NCBI GenBank assembly: GCA_964393005.1
Contig: CAYMRR010000007.1
Location: forward strand, 1-22,740
Direction: 5' to 3'
Length of the DNA stretch: 22,740 nt
Source of the DNA: UBA5272 sp964393005
Lineage (GTDB): Bacteria; Patescibacteriota; Minisyncoccia; Phycocordibacterales; UBA5272
The notes under the pieces are model-generated. The model ran no database searches, had not been told where the DNA came from, and worked only from the letters and a program-made list of their open reading frames with translations. Below are positions 14,360 to 21,408 of the stretch, in pieces. How positions within the stretch are numbered: position 1 is the first letter of the stretch; every line of letters starts with the position of its first letter. The position numbers were made by a program, and so were the translations under genes.

Positions 14360-14779
14360 TTATTCGTCTTTATTATTAGAATTATTTACTTCTTCATATA
14401 AAAAAGAAAACCCTGCTGCAGAATCTTTTCGAAAAGCAAAGTTATTATCAGAAGCTTTTATAAAACCGTTTTCTAGAGCAAAATCCTTAGTAAGACCAGA
14501 TACCAAAAGATTGTATTCTTTTTCCACTTTAGCTATTTTGATACTTGTTTCATTTATATGTACAAGTCCATCTGCCTTTTCTTTAATATTAAAAACTATA
14601 GCTACTATAAGGGTAGAATACACCGTAAGCAAAGTCACAAATATGGCTACTAGAGTAAATATAAGTCTATCTTTAAAAGATATTTTCTTTTCTGTGAGAG
14701 GAGAATTTTTAAAAGAATAAAAAGAAAATTTACTCTTATTCAATTTTTCTCTATTTAATTGTGTGGACCTATTAAACAT
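14360..14779 (-). CDS. ftsL: FtsL-like cell-division membrane protein
   Basis: A 139-aa bitopic protein. A basic N-terminal tail of 38 residues is followed by one transmembrane helix at about 39-63 and a short extracytoplasmic part. FtsL is poorly conserved in sequence, so the call rests on size, topology and position between rsmH and ftsI, 7 bp after rsmH and 12 bp before ftsI. In the divisome it would pair with a DivIC/FtsB partner and recruit FtsI-FtsW. The external segment has a heptad-like stretch (NETSIKIAKVEKEYNLLVSG) but is shorter than in most bacteria. Confidence 0.72.
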   Translation of the reverse strand: MFNRSTQLNREKLNKSKFSFYSFKNSPLTEKKISFKDRLIFTLVAIFVTLLTVYSTLIVAIVFNIKEKADGLVHINETSIKIAKVEKEYNLLVSGLTKDFALENGFIKASDNNFAFRKDSAAGFSFLYEEVNNSNNKDE

Positions 14780-14786
14780 ATTAAAA

Positions 14787-15698
14787 TTATTTTTTTTCTA
14801 TTATTCGTAATTTTGCACTTCTAGATCTTGGGTTTTGTCTAATTTCTTCCAAAGTTGGTTCTAAAAATTTTTTATTATTTGAAAATTTAAATAAAACCAA
14901 TTCTTCTTTAAGAGATTTTAATGTATTTTTAAATACTCTATCTTCTCCAGAGTGAAAAGTGATAAAGCTTGCTCGTTTTTTAGAATTTAAAAGAAAAGGT
15001 AAAGAGTTTATAAGCTCTTCAAGAGCTCTAAGCTCGTCATTTACCGCTATACGAAGAGCTTGAAATGTCTTGGTAGCAAAATGTATCTTTTTATTTTTAT
15101 AAGCTTCTGGTACAGATTTGGAGATTATTTCTACTAATTGAAAAGTAGATTTAATATCTTTCTTTAATCTTTCAGATAAAATATTTCTAGCAATCCTTTT
15201 AGCATATTTTTCATCTCCATAATAATAAATTATATCCGCCAAGCTTTCTTCACTCCAATTATTTATTATTTTTTCTGCTGTAAGATCTTCTTCTTTTATC
15301 TCATCTTTTAAAGTCATTAAAAGAGGTTCATCTTTTTGAAAAGTAAAACCTCTACCGGAAATCTCTAATTCATGAGAAGAAATACCAAGATCAGCCAAAA
15401 CTCCATCTACTTTTTTAATATTTAAATCTTCTAAAATTTTTCTTAAATTACGAAAATTATCATTTATATAAAAAATTTTAGGTAGATTTTCTTTAGAAAT
15501 ATTTTCTTCTAAAAAAGCTTTGGCTTCTTTTAAAGCTTCACTATCTAAATCTATACAGATCAAAATACCTTTTTCCCTGATTATTTTAGCAATTTCTAAA
15601 GAGTGACCTCCTCTATTTACGGTGGAATCTACTACTATATCTCCTTCTTTTAAATTAAGAAATTCTATAGATTCTTTTAATAAAACTGATATATGCAT
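14787..15698 (-). CDS. rsmH: 16S rRNA (cytosine1402-N4)-methyltransferase
   Basis: A 303-aa RsmH (MraW), which N4-methylates C1402 of 16S rRNA near the ribosomal P site. The SAM-binding loop reads DSTVNRGGHS (family DATLGGGGHS), followed by ADLGISSHELEISGRGFTFQ (family DLGVSSxQLD..RGFSFQ) and the signature TKTFQALRIAVNDEL. FITFHSGEDRVFK stands where most homologues have SFHSLEDR, a small change. The C-terminal NPRSRSAKLRI is standard. It begins 4 bp after mraZ, in the conserved dcw order, and length is typical. No Shine-Dalgarno sequence is seen. Confidence 0.95.
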   Translation of the reverse strand: MHISVLLKESIEFLNLKEGDIVVDSTVNRGGHSLEIAKIIREKGILICIDLDSEALKEAKAFLEENISKENLPKIFYINDNFRNLRKILEDLNIKKVDGVLADLGISSHELEISGRGFTFQKDEPLLMTLKDEIKEEDLTAEKIINNWSEESLADIIYYYGDEKYAKRIARNILSERLKKDIKSTFQLVEIISKSVPEAYKNKKIHFATKTFQALRIAVNDELRALEELINSLPFLLNSKKRASFITFHSGEDRVFKNTLKSLKEELVLFKFSNNKKFLEPTLEEIRQNPRSRSAKLRIIEKK

Positions 15699-15702
15699 AG
15701 CT

Positions 15703-16137
15703 TTACAAAACTCCTATATCTGAAAGCTTGCCGGCTATATCATCAGCATTTTTATTATTTATATTAGAGTATTTACTCCACTCTTCTTCACTCCACACTT
15801 CTACACGAGAATGCATTCCTACTAAAACTGCTTTTTTATTTAATCCAGCAAAATCTTTTAAAGCATCTGTAATCAAGATTCTTCCCACAGAATCAAGATC
15901 GGCAAGAAAAGCATTTGAGAGCATAAAGCGAGTAAAGCTTCTAGAGTCTTTATTTGTAAAAGATAAAGATGAAAGCTTTTCAGCGATTTTTTGCCATTCT
16001 TTTAAACTAAATACAAAGAGCGACTTATCGAGCCCACTAGTAACTACGACTTTTTTACCAAGAAGATTTCTCCATTTTGAAGGAATAGAGATTCTCTTTT
16101 TATCATCAAGACCGTGTATATAGTGACCAATAAGCAT
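15703..16137 (-). CDS. mraZ: MraZ, transcriptional regulator of the division cluster
   Basis: A 144-aa SpoVT/AbrB-like protein. Two copies of the MraZ fold are visible: LIGHYIHGLDDKKRISIPSK with WRNLL at the start, and FLADLDSVGRILITDALKDF near residue 78 onward. These follow the family's DxxGR(I/V)xIP pattern, with DDKKR in the first copy. In E. coli and Mycoplasma, MraZ forms a ring and binds phased TGGG-type repeats ahead of its own operon, repressing or activating it. Three such repeats lie on the promoter here, so autoregulation is likely. First gene of mraZ-rsmH-ftsL-ftsI, with the start ATG at 16135-16137. Confidence 0.94.
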   Translation of the reverse strand: MLIGHYIHGLDDKKRISIPSKWRNLLGKKVVVTSGLDKSLFVFSLKEWQKIAEKLSSLSFTNKDSRSFTRFMLSNAFLADLDSVGRILITDALKDFAGLNKKAVLVGMHSRVEVWSEEEWSKYSNINNKNADDIAGKLSDIGVL

Positions 16138-16161
16138 ATAAATTTATTTAAAAATAAATTA

Positions 16162-16167
16162 ATTATA
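16162..16167 (-). promoter_or_regulatory. Possible second -10 box of mraZ
   Basis: TATAAT on the minus strand 24 nt before the ATG, downstream of the MraZ boxes. No -35 is seen at the right spacing. A perfect A/T inverted repeat between this box and the start codon could pair in the mRNA. Confidence 0.3.
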
Positions 16168-16178
16168 GGCAAGATATC

Positions 16179-16203
16179 TCCCACAGTATCCCACCTATTC
16201 CCA
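16179..16203 (-). promoter_or_regulatory. MraZ operator: three TGGGA boxes with 10-bp phasing
   Basis: On the minus strand TGGGA occurs at 16199-16203, 16189-16193 and 16179-16183, separated by exactly 5 nt each. This is the known MraZ-binding arrangement (direct TGGGN repeats spaced by 5 nt). The first box overlaps the last base of the -10 element, and all three cover the predicted start site, a layout suited to repression. Confidence 0.9.
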
Positions 16204-16231
16204 TTATATACCACTTTACTTTAGAGAACAA
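16203..16231 (-). promoter_or_regulatory. Main promoter of the mraZ division operon
   Basis: On the minus strand TTGTTC (16226-16231) is followed after 17 nt by TATAAT (16203-16208). Transcription should start near 16196, inside the MraZ boxes, giving a leader of about 60 nt. Confidence 0.75.
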
Positions 16232-16250
16232 ACAAAACCCTAAAAACCTT

Positions 16251-16259
16251 TGTGGATAA
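16251..16259 (-). other. Single consensus DnaA box
   Basis: The minus strand reads TTATCCACA, the strict DnaA-box consensus, about 20 bp upstream of the mraZ -35. Only one copy is seen, so it is not an origin. It could link division-gene transcription to DnaA, or be chance. Confidence 0.35.
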
Positions 16260-16298
16260 CTAAAAAACCATAGTTTTTCCTTCTTTTTTCTTAAAAAC

Positions 16299-16328
16299 TT
16301 GACAAAATCTTTATATCTATGCTATAAT
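16299..16328 (+). promoter_or_regulatory. Strong sigma70-type promoter of the small-RNA candidate
   Basis: Perfect TTGACA (16299-16304), 18-nt spacer, perfect TATAAT (16323-16328) preceded by TGC as an extended -10. It is the best promoter in the window and points away from mraZ, towards the 3' end of lysS. Confidence 0.9.
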
Positions 16329-16334
16329 AAAAGT

Positions 16335-16431
16335 ATAAGCCCATAGCGATTTATGGAGCATGTGAGAAATAGCCTTCCCTTACTTATTTACAAATATAAA
16401 TTTAAAAAAACGCTATTAATAGCGTTTTTTT
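16335..16431 (+). ncRNA. Candidate small RNA of about 97 nt, unknown family
   Basis: The unit runs from the predicted start 7 nt after the perfect promoter to the T-run of a perfect terminator, with no convincing coding frame. A frame from ATG 16353 would read straight through the terminator. Visible structure: a 5' hairpin CCATA/TATGG with loop GCGATT (16341-16356), a single-stranded-looking purine/CCTTCCC middle (about 16357-16383), an A/U-rich spacer, and the terminator stem. It does not match the tRNA, tmRNA, SRP or RNase P patterns I can check by eye. It might be a 6S-like or CPR-specific RNA. It lies on the strand opposite to lysS and mraZ. Confidence 0.65.
16404..16431. terminator. Bidirectional terminator of the small RNA (+) and lysS (-)
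   Basis: The 14-nt palindrome CGCTATTAATAGCG is flanked by seven A on one side and seven T on the other, so it works on both strands. It lies 15 bp after the lysS stop. Confidence 0.92.
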
Positions 16432-16446
16432 ATTTTAATTTTTATT

Positions 16447-17919
16447 TTACTCTTTATCTTCTTTTATAATTTTAATAAGTGGGAACATTATTACTTCTCT
16501 TACAGAAAGTCCTGCTAAAAATGCAAAAAGTCTATCACCAAAACCAAATCCACATGTTGGCGGCATACCATGCTCTAGCATTTCTACAAAATCATAGTCT
16601 GGCATCATAGCTTCTTCATCTCCCCCTTCTAAAAGCTCTTGCTGCTTTTTGAAATTCTCTTTTTGAAGCATAGGATCATTTAATTCAGAATAACCTCTAC
16701 CTATTTCACTACCTGCAAGTATTGGCTGAAACATCTGGGCTGTCTTTCCATCTTTATTTGGTTTAGCAAGTGGTGCTACAAGTAGTGGCGGATTTACCAA
16801 AAAAGCAGGACCAGCAATATTTTTACGGCAATATTTCCAAAGAGTGTCGAGAAGTCTTTCTCTATTTTCTCCATCATATTTTACTTTTAGCTCTTCTAGC
16901 TTACTTTTTATCTCTTCATCTTTGGCTTCCCAAATGTCTATACCGGTTTGCTTTTTGATCTCTTCTCCATAGTCTATCTCTTCCCACTCTTTTTCTAAAT
17001 CAAAAGTAAAGCCTTTCATTTCAAATACAGTTTTACCAAATACTTCTTTTGCTATTTTCTTATAAAGCTCCTCGACTATTTTCATTCCCTCTTTATAATC
17101 TGCATAACCTAAATAGAATTCGCAATTAGTAAACTCTTGCAAATGTTCTGGACTAGAGCCTTCATTTCTATAAGCTCTACCTATTTCAAAAGTTCCAGCA
17201 TATCCGGCAGCCATAAGTCTTTTTTGCCAAAGCTCACCGATAGAAATTCGCATAAAGACATCCATATCATAATCATTGTGATATGTCTTAAATGGTCTTG
17301 CTTCTGCTCCTCCAGTAGTGGCTTCTATAGTCGGAGTTTCTACTTCTAATAAACCTTTTTCTTTTAAGAAAGATCTAGTAATATCCCAAAACTTTTCTTT
17401 TTTATAAAAAAGCTCTCTAAGATCTTTATTAGTAAGAATATCTAAATATCTATATCTTATTTTAAGTTCTTCATCTTGAAGGCCGTGATATTTGTCTGGA
17501 AGAGGTAGTAAAGCTTTGGTTAAAATTTTTATTTCTTTTACAAGAAAACTTTTTTGTCCAGTTTTTGTTAAAAATCTTTCTCCTTTTACTTCTATAAAAT
17601 CTCCTAAATCTAAATATTCTTGATAAAAATTAAAAACTTTTTCTTCTGATTCTGGATTTTTGATAATACATTGAATTTTACTCTCCTCATTTTCTGAAGA
17701 AGATCCGTCAAATAAATCAAAGAATATGAGATTACCCTGTCCACGAGAAGACATTATTCTCCCTGCCAATACTACATTTTCTATAGTTTCAAATTCTTTT
17801 AAAAATTTTTTAATAGAAGTATTTCTATCTGTATGCGCAGTAAAAGGATCAAATCCATTATCCTTTAATTTTTGCAATTTCTTTAATCTTTCTTCTTTTA
17901 ATTCTAAAATTGTAGCCAT
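16447..17919 (-). CDS. lysS: Class II lysyl-tRNA synthetase
   Basis: A 490-aa class II synthetase charging tRNA-Lys. The N-terminal OB-fold anticodon-binding domain (about 45-140) includes VVLAGRIMSSRGQGNLIFFDL, followed by the catalytic domain. Motif 2 is GRAYRNEGSSPEHLQEFTNCEFYLGYADY near 245-275, and motif 3 is GMPPTCGFGFGDRL near 454-467 before VREVIMFPL. The family's HNPEFTMxE and GGxGIGIDRL forms are changed (HLQEFTNCE, CGFGFGDRL), so it belongs to a divergent branch. The essential arginines and Glu remain. It starts 9 bp after greA and shares that transcript; a bidirectional terminator follows. Confidence 0.94.
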   Translation of the reverse strand: MATILELKEERLKKLQKLKDNGFDPFTAHTDRNTSIKKFLKEFETIENVVLAGRIMSSRGQGNLIFFDLFDGSSSENEESKIQCIIKNPESEEKVFNFYQEYLDLGDFIEVKGERFLTKTGQKSFLVKEIKILTKALLPLPDKYHGLQDEELKIRYRYLDILTNKDLRELFYKKEKFWDITRSFLKEKGLLEVETPTIEATTGGAEARPFKTYHNDYDMDVFMRISIGELWQKRLMAAGYAGTFEIGRAYRNEGSSPEHLQEFTNCEFYLGYADYKEGMKIVEELYKKIAKEVFGKTVFEMKGFTFDLEKEWEEIDYGEEIKKQTGIDIWEAKDEEIKSKLEELKVKYDGENRERLLDTLWKYCRKNIAGPAFLVNPPLLVAPLAKPNKDGKTAQMFQPILAGSEIGRGYSELNDPMLQKENFKKQQELLEGGDEEAMMPDYDFVEMLEHGMPPTCGFGFGDRLFAFLAGLSVREVIMFPLIKIIKEDKE

Positions 17920-17928
17920 GATAAAATA

Positions 17929-18405
17929 TTAACTTATCTTTTCTATTTTATAGGAAACCTTTCCTTTTGGAGCCATGAAAGTCACAGTCTCTCCTACTTC
18001 TCTTCCTAATAATGCAGAACCAAGTGGAGATTCATTAGAAATTTTTCCACTTGAGAGATCGACTTCTTCGGATCCTACTATTGTAAAAGTGTTTACTTCG
18101 TCATTTCCTTCTAAATTTTTAACTAATACTATAGAACCTACTACCACTCCACTAATTTCGCTAGATTTTTCTGTTATTACGGCATTTTGTAAAATATTTT
18201 CTAATTCGCTTATTCTAGCTTCACATCTTGCTTGATCTTCTCTTGCTTGAGTATATTCTGCATTTTCTGCTAAGTCTCCTAAAGATTTAGCCCATTCTAT
18301 TGCTTCAGCTATTTCTTTTCTTTTAACAGTTTTTAAATTATTAAGTTCTTGTTCTAACTCTATTTTCTTTTCTCTAGTTAGATATTCTTTTGTTTCTTTT
18401 GCCAT
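17929..18405 (-). CDS. greA: Transcription elongation factor GreA
   Basis: A 158-aa GreA that rescues backtracked RNA polymerase by stimulating transcript cleavage. The N-terminal coiled coil (about 8-78) carries the acidic tip GDLAENAEY at 43-51, with Asp44 and Glu47 at the catalytic positions. The C-terminal FKBP-like domain has SEEVDLSSGKISNESPLGSALLGREVGETV, all family hallmarks. Length is normal. It follows mrdA after a 64-bp gap that contains an extended -10 and leads into lysS. Confidence 0.96.
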   Translation of the reverse strand: MAKETKEYLTREKKIELEQELNNLKTVKRKEIAEAIEWAKSLGDLAENAEYTQAREDQARCEARISELENILQNAVITEKSSEISGVVVGSIVLVKNLEGNDEVNTFTIVGSEEVDLSSGKISNESPLGSALLGREVGETVTFMAPKGKVSYKIEKIS

Positions 18406-18452
18406 AATTTTATTTTTATTTATTTACTACTCCCTACTATTTATTACTCGAA

Positions 18453-18461
18453 ATAATACCA
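18453..18461 (-). promoter_or_regulatory. Extended -10 promoter of greA-lysS
   Basis: TGGTATTAT on the minus strand lies just after the mrdA stop and 47 nt before the greA ATG, giving an expected leader of about 40 nt. The leader contains TAGGGAG about 27 nt before the ATG, too far for a Shine-Dalgarno sequence. Confidence 0.5.
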
Positions 18462-18469
18462 TATTTTTA

Positions 18470-20224
18470 CTAATTAATAAAATCTTCTTTATTGTTAGAA
18501 AGATATTCTAATACTGGTCTTATAGCCCAAGAGGCTCCAGCTGCATCTTCTGGCCCATTTTCTAAAACTACTACAAAAGCATATTTTGGTTTATCATAAG
18601 GAAAATATCCTATCATAAGAGAGTTTACTCTACCTTTTACAAGACCAATTTCTGCTGTTCCAGATTTTGCAGCTACATCAAGCCCTTTTATATTTAATTG
18701 TGGTACAGTTCCTCCATCTAATACTACAGCTCTCATACCTTCTCTTACATATCGCAAACTATTTTCTTTTAAATTTAAATTTTGAGTTTCCCAAGCTAAA
18801 TTATTATATTTATTTATTAGGTCTTTATTGTGTAAACTATTGGTAGAAGAAGCTTCTAAAAATATATGAGGAGTTACTAGTAATCCACCATTTGCTAAAG
18901 CAGCAGTATATCTAACCAAAGAAATAGGAGTACTTTGAAATCCATATTGCCCTATAGAAGTATGATATGTATCCCCGAGAAGCCATTCTCCTTCTAAAAA
19001 ATTCATTCTCTTCCATTCTGGAGTAGGTATTACTCCTTCCACTTCCCCAGGTAAATCTATTTGTGTTTTAGTGTTTAAACCAAAAAAGTTAGCATATTCA
19101 TCTATTTTAGAAATCCCTAGTCCCGGCTGATCTTTATAACCTCCACCTACTTGATAAAAATATTCATCTGAAGATCTAGCTATAGCTTCTACCACATTCA
19201 CAAGACCGTGGACTTTCCAATCTCTAAAAATAGAATCTGGACCTCCATATATATTTTTTATAACCAAAGCCCCAGTTGATAAAATCTTTTTTTCAGGAGT
19301 TATTATTCCTTCTACAAGAGCAGCATAAGCCATAAAAGGTTTTACTACAGATCCTGGTGTAAATAACCCAGATATTGCTCTATTTAAAAACGGAGTTCTT
19401 TTATCTTCTAAAAGATCTGTAATTTTATTTTTTTCTTCTTCTGTAGAAGCATTCGTCATTAAATTATTATCATATTCAGGATAAGAAGTGATAGCTAAAA
19501 TTTCTCCGTTATTTACATCCATAACAATTCCTGCGCCAGAGACAAAATCATTATTTTTTACAGAATTTTCTATAGAAGAATACAATATTTCTTGAACATC
19601 TGAGTCTATAGTAAGTATCAAATCTATTCCAGGTATTGGATTAATTATTAAATTTTCTGATTCTATTTCATAAAAAGCATCTTTCTCTATAACTAGTCGA
19701 CCATTGATACCATTTAATAATTCTTGATAATATAGTTCTACTCCATCTTTTCCTTGATAATCTTCTTGCCAAAAATTATTAGAACTATCTACTTTTGGAG
19801 AAGAAACATATCCTAATAAATTAGAAAATCCTGAAGTCTTTATATATTCTCTTTTTAGTATTTCAGAGCTAGAAGAAACTATATTTTCTGCTAAAACTTT
19901 TCCATTTCTATCTAAAATTTCTCCTCTATTGGCTATTATAAGTCTTGAATTGTATCTATTATTATCAGATTTATTTTTATAAAATTCTGTATTAACTATT
20001 TGTAAATTATGCATTCTATAAATAAAAATAGTAAAAATAAATATTAAAAGAAAAAAAGGTAAATATTCCATAAACAAAGAAATAGGTTTATCTAATGAAC
20101 CTTCAAGTCTTTCAGAATCTAGTCCTGCCAAGTTTGAAGAATCTACAAAAATATCTTCTGGATTTATTTCTCCACCTTTAGTATTTTTTCGTCTTCTTTT
20201 TCTTCTTTTAAAAAATAAAATCAT
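18470..20224 (-). CDS. mrdA: Penicillin-binding protein 2 (elongation transpeptidase)
   Basis: A 584-aa class B PBP of the elongasome. A very basic N-terminal tail (FKRRKRRRK) is followed by a TM helix at about 54-70 and the pedestal domain (ANRGEILDRNGKVLAEN at 98-114). The transpeptidase domain has SVVK with Ser292 and Lys295, SSD at 351-353 (the SxD form common in PBP2), and KSGTA from Lys519. The pedestal is shorter than in E. coli PBP2. It lies in the mreB-mreC-x-mrdA cluster, which supports PBP2 over FtsI. rodA, its usual glycosyltransferase partner, is not adjacent. It begins 18 bp after the 61-aa gene, without a Shine-Dalgarno sequence. Confidence 0.92.
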   Translation of the reverse strand: MILFFKRRKRRRKNTKGGEINPEDIFVDSSNLAGLDSERLEGSLDKPISLFMEYLPFFLLIFIFTIFIYRMHNLQIVNTEFYKNKSDNNRYNSRLIIANRGEILDRNGKVLAENIVSSSSEILKREYIKTSGFSNLLGYVSSPKVDSSNNFWQEDYQGKDGVELYYQELLNGINGRLVIEKDAFYEIESENLIINPIPGIDLILTIDSDVQEILYSSIENSVKNNDFVSGAGIVMDVNNGEILAITSYPEYDNNLMTNASTEEEKNKITDLLEDKRTPFLNRAISGLFTPGSVVKPFMAYAALVEGIITPEKKILSTGALVIKNIYGGPDSIFRDWKVHGLVNVVEAIARSSDEYFYQVGGGYKDQPGLGISKIDEYANFFGLNTKTQIDLPGEVEGVIPTPEWKRMNFLEGEWLLGDTYHTSIGQYGFQSTPISLVRYTAALANGGLLVTPHIFLEASSTNSLHNKDLINKYNNLAWETQNLNLKENSLRYVREGMRAVVLDGGTVPQLNIKGLDVAAKSGTAEIGLVKGRVNSLMIGYFPYDKPKYAFVVVLENGPEDAAGASWAIRPVLEYLSNNKEDFIN

Positions 20225-20242
20225 AATACTTTATTTGTTTCT

Positions 20243-20428
20243 CTAAAAACCTTTTCTTATATAAATACTCAAAAATCTATATCCCATAAATAAGAGAAAA
20301 TAAATGGAAATAAGAAGTGGAAATTTGATATTAGATAAATAGATATCATAGAAAAAAGCATATAAATAAAGCCCTATCAAAATTATATAACTCAATATTT
20401 TTAAAAATGTAGTTTTGTCTATTTTCAT
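20243..20428 (-). CDS. 61-aa membrane protein in the mreD position
   Basis: A short protein with two hydrophobic helices (about 9-26 and 32-55), the second loop carrying YDIYLSNIKFP, and a basic C-terminal end (YIRKGF). In most rod-shaped bacteria mreD, encoding five to six helices and about 160 residues, lies between mreC and mrdA. This gene has that slot, 16 bp after mreC and 18 bp before mrdA. Sequence similarity to MreD is not discernible at this length. It may be a reduced MreD, a remnant, or an unrelated replacement that holds MreC and PBP2 together. It is not a frameshifted MreD: the flanking spacers are too short to hold missing parts. Confidence 0.72.
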   Translation of the reverse strand: MKIDKTTFLKILSYIILIGLYLYAFFYDIYLSNIKFPLLISIYFLLFMGYRFLSIYIRKGF

Positions 20429-20444
20429 GTCTTATAATTTTAAT

Positions 20445-21347
20445 TTAATTATTTTTTAAAATATAATAAATATTATTTTCTCTAGTATTATAATAACCTT
20501 TTATAAGCACCACTTGATAATAAGAAGCTTCGGGTTTTTCTATTTTAACAATACTTCCTAAAACTTTATCTTCATAGTTAGCCATATATATTTCCATCCC
20601 TGTTTCTACTTCTATATTTTTAGGTATAGTCATAATAAAATCTCCTCCTCCATATCCATAAAGATCTACTATAATTTGATCTGAAGATTTTATAGCAAAA
20701 GAAGAAGTAATACTTTCTTTATTATTTTGAAAAGTAGAAACAATGGGCTGATTTTCTATTTCCTCTATATTTTCTATATTTTCAAGTTCTTTTAATAAAT
20801 TTTCTTCTATTTTTATTTTTAATATTCCTTCTATCTTATTTTTATCTTTAGAAAACATAGATACTTGTGAAGTTTTGTTTTTTACTCTACTTATTATTCC
20901 TATAGCTTTATCTGGATAAAGAAAAACCAAATCACCTTCAGATACTCCATCTCTTATTCCTTTATTTAAAAGAGCTGTACTATATATAGTAGTATAATCA
21001 GTAAATATTTTTTTGGCAGAAATAATTTTTAAATCTTTTTCTTCTTCTTTCCAGTTTTTATCTATTTCAAAAATATAATTTTTTAAATCTAAATATCTTA
21101 ATTTTTCTAATTCTAATTCTTTTTTTAATTTATCTATCTCTAAAGACATTTCTCTTTTATTAGAAAAATAATTTAAAACAATACCTTCAGATTTTAGGCT
21201 AGGAGCTGTAATATTTCCACTTTCCAAAGAAACAATATTTTGTTTATCGTAATAATTTTGTAAATAAAAAAAAGAAATAAAGCTTATTATATATACTATA
21301 ATAAAAATTAGATTTTGCTTTAATTTACCTTTTCTTTTTAAATTCAT
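20445..21347 (-). CDS. mreC: Rod-shape-determining protein MreC
   Basis: A 300-aa bitopic MreC. A basic N-terminal tail is followed by a TM helix (about 12-31) and a coiled coil (about 63-100, SLEIDKLKKELELEKLRYLD). The two beta-barrel lobes start at about 115, with the conserved GIRDGVSEGDLVFL segment and a GIISRV turn, ending near AEASYYQVVLIKGYY. In the periplasm-like space MreC bridges MreB and PBP2. The second barrel carries an E/N-rich insertion (around 180-205). It follows mreB by 61 bp but has its own promoter, with the ATG 7 nt from a TATAAT box. Confidence 0.9.
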   Translation of the reverse strand: MNLKRKGKLKQNLIFIIVYIISFISFFYLQNYYDKQNIVSLESGNITAPSLKSEGIVLNYFSNKREMSLEIDKLKKELELEKLRYLDLKNYIFEIDKNWKEEEKDLKIISAKKIFTDYTTIYSTALLNKGIRDGVSEGDLVFLYPDKAIGIISRVKNKTSQVSMFSKDKNKIEGILKIKIEENLLKELENIENIEEIENQPIVSTFQNNKESITSSFAIKSSDQIIVDLYGYGGGDFIMTIPKNIEVETGMEIYMANYEDKVLGSIVKIEKPEASYYQVVLIKGYYNTRENNIYYILKNN

Positions 21348-21354
21348 AACAATG

Positions 21355-21360
21355 ATTATA
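21355..21360 (-). promoter_or_regulatory. Promoter of mreC (leaderless)
   Basis: On the minus strand TATAAT ends 7 nt before the mreC ATG. TTGTAT lies 18 nt upstream as a possible -35. It gives the mreC-x-mrdA genes a start independent of mreB. Confidence 0.6.
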
Positions 21361-21408
21361 CCTTAAGATTTTAAAAAGATACAATAAAATAAAATAATTA
21401 TTTTGATT

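Noticed and set aside
16141..16163. A/T-only inverted repeat before mraZ as a regulatory RNA hairpin
   Set aside because: Such palindromes are frequent in DNA this A/T-rich and no conservation can be seen from one sequence.
16353..16470. Possible small protein (MEHVRNSL...) on the plus strand within the small-RNA candidate
   Set aside because: It reads through the terminator and into the antisense of lysS, has no ribosome-binding site, and becomes a run of F, Y and L from A/T-rich DNA.
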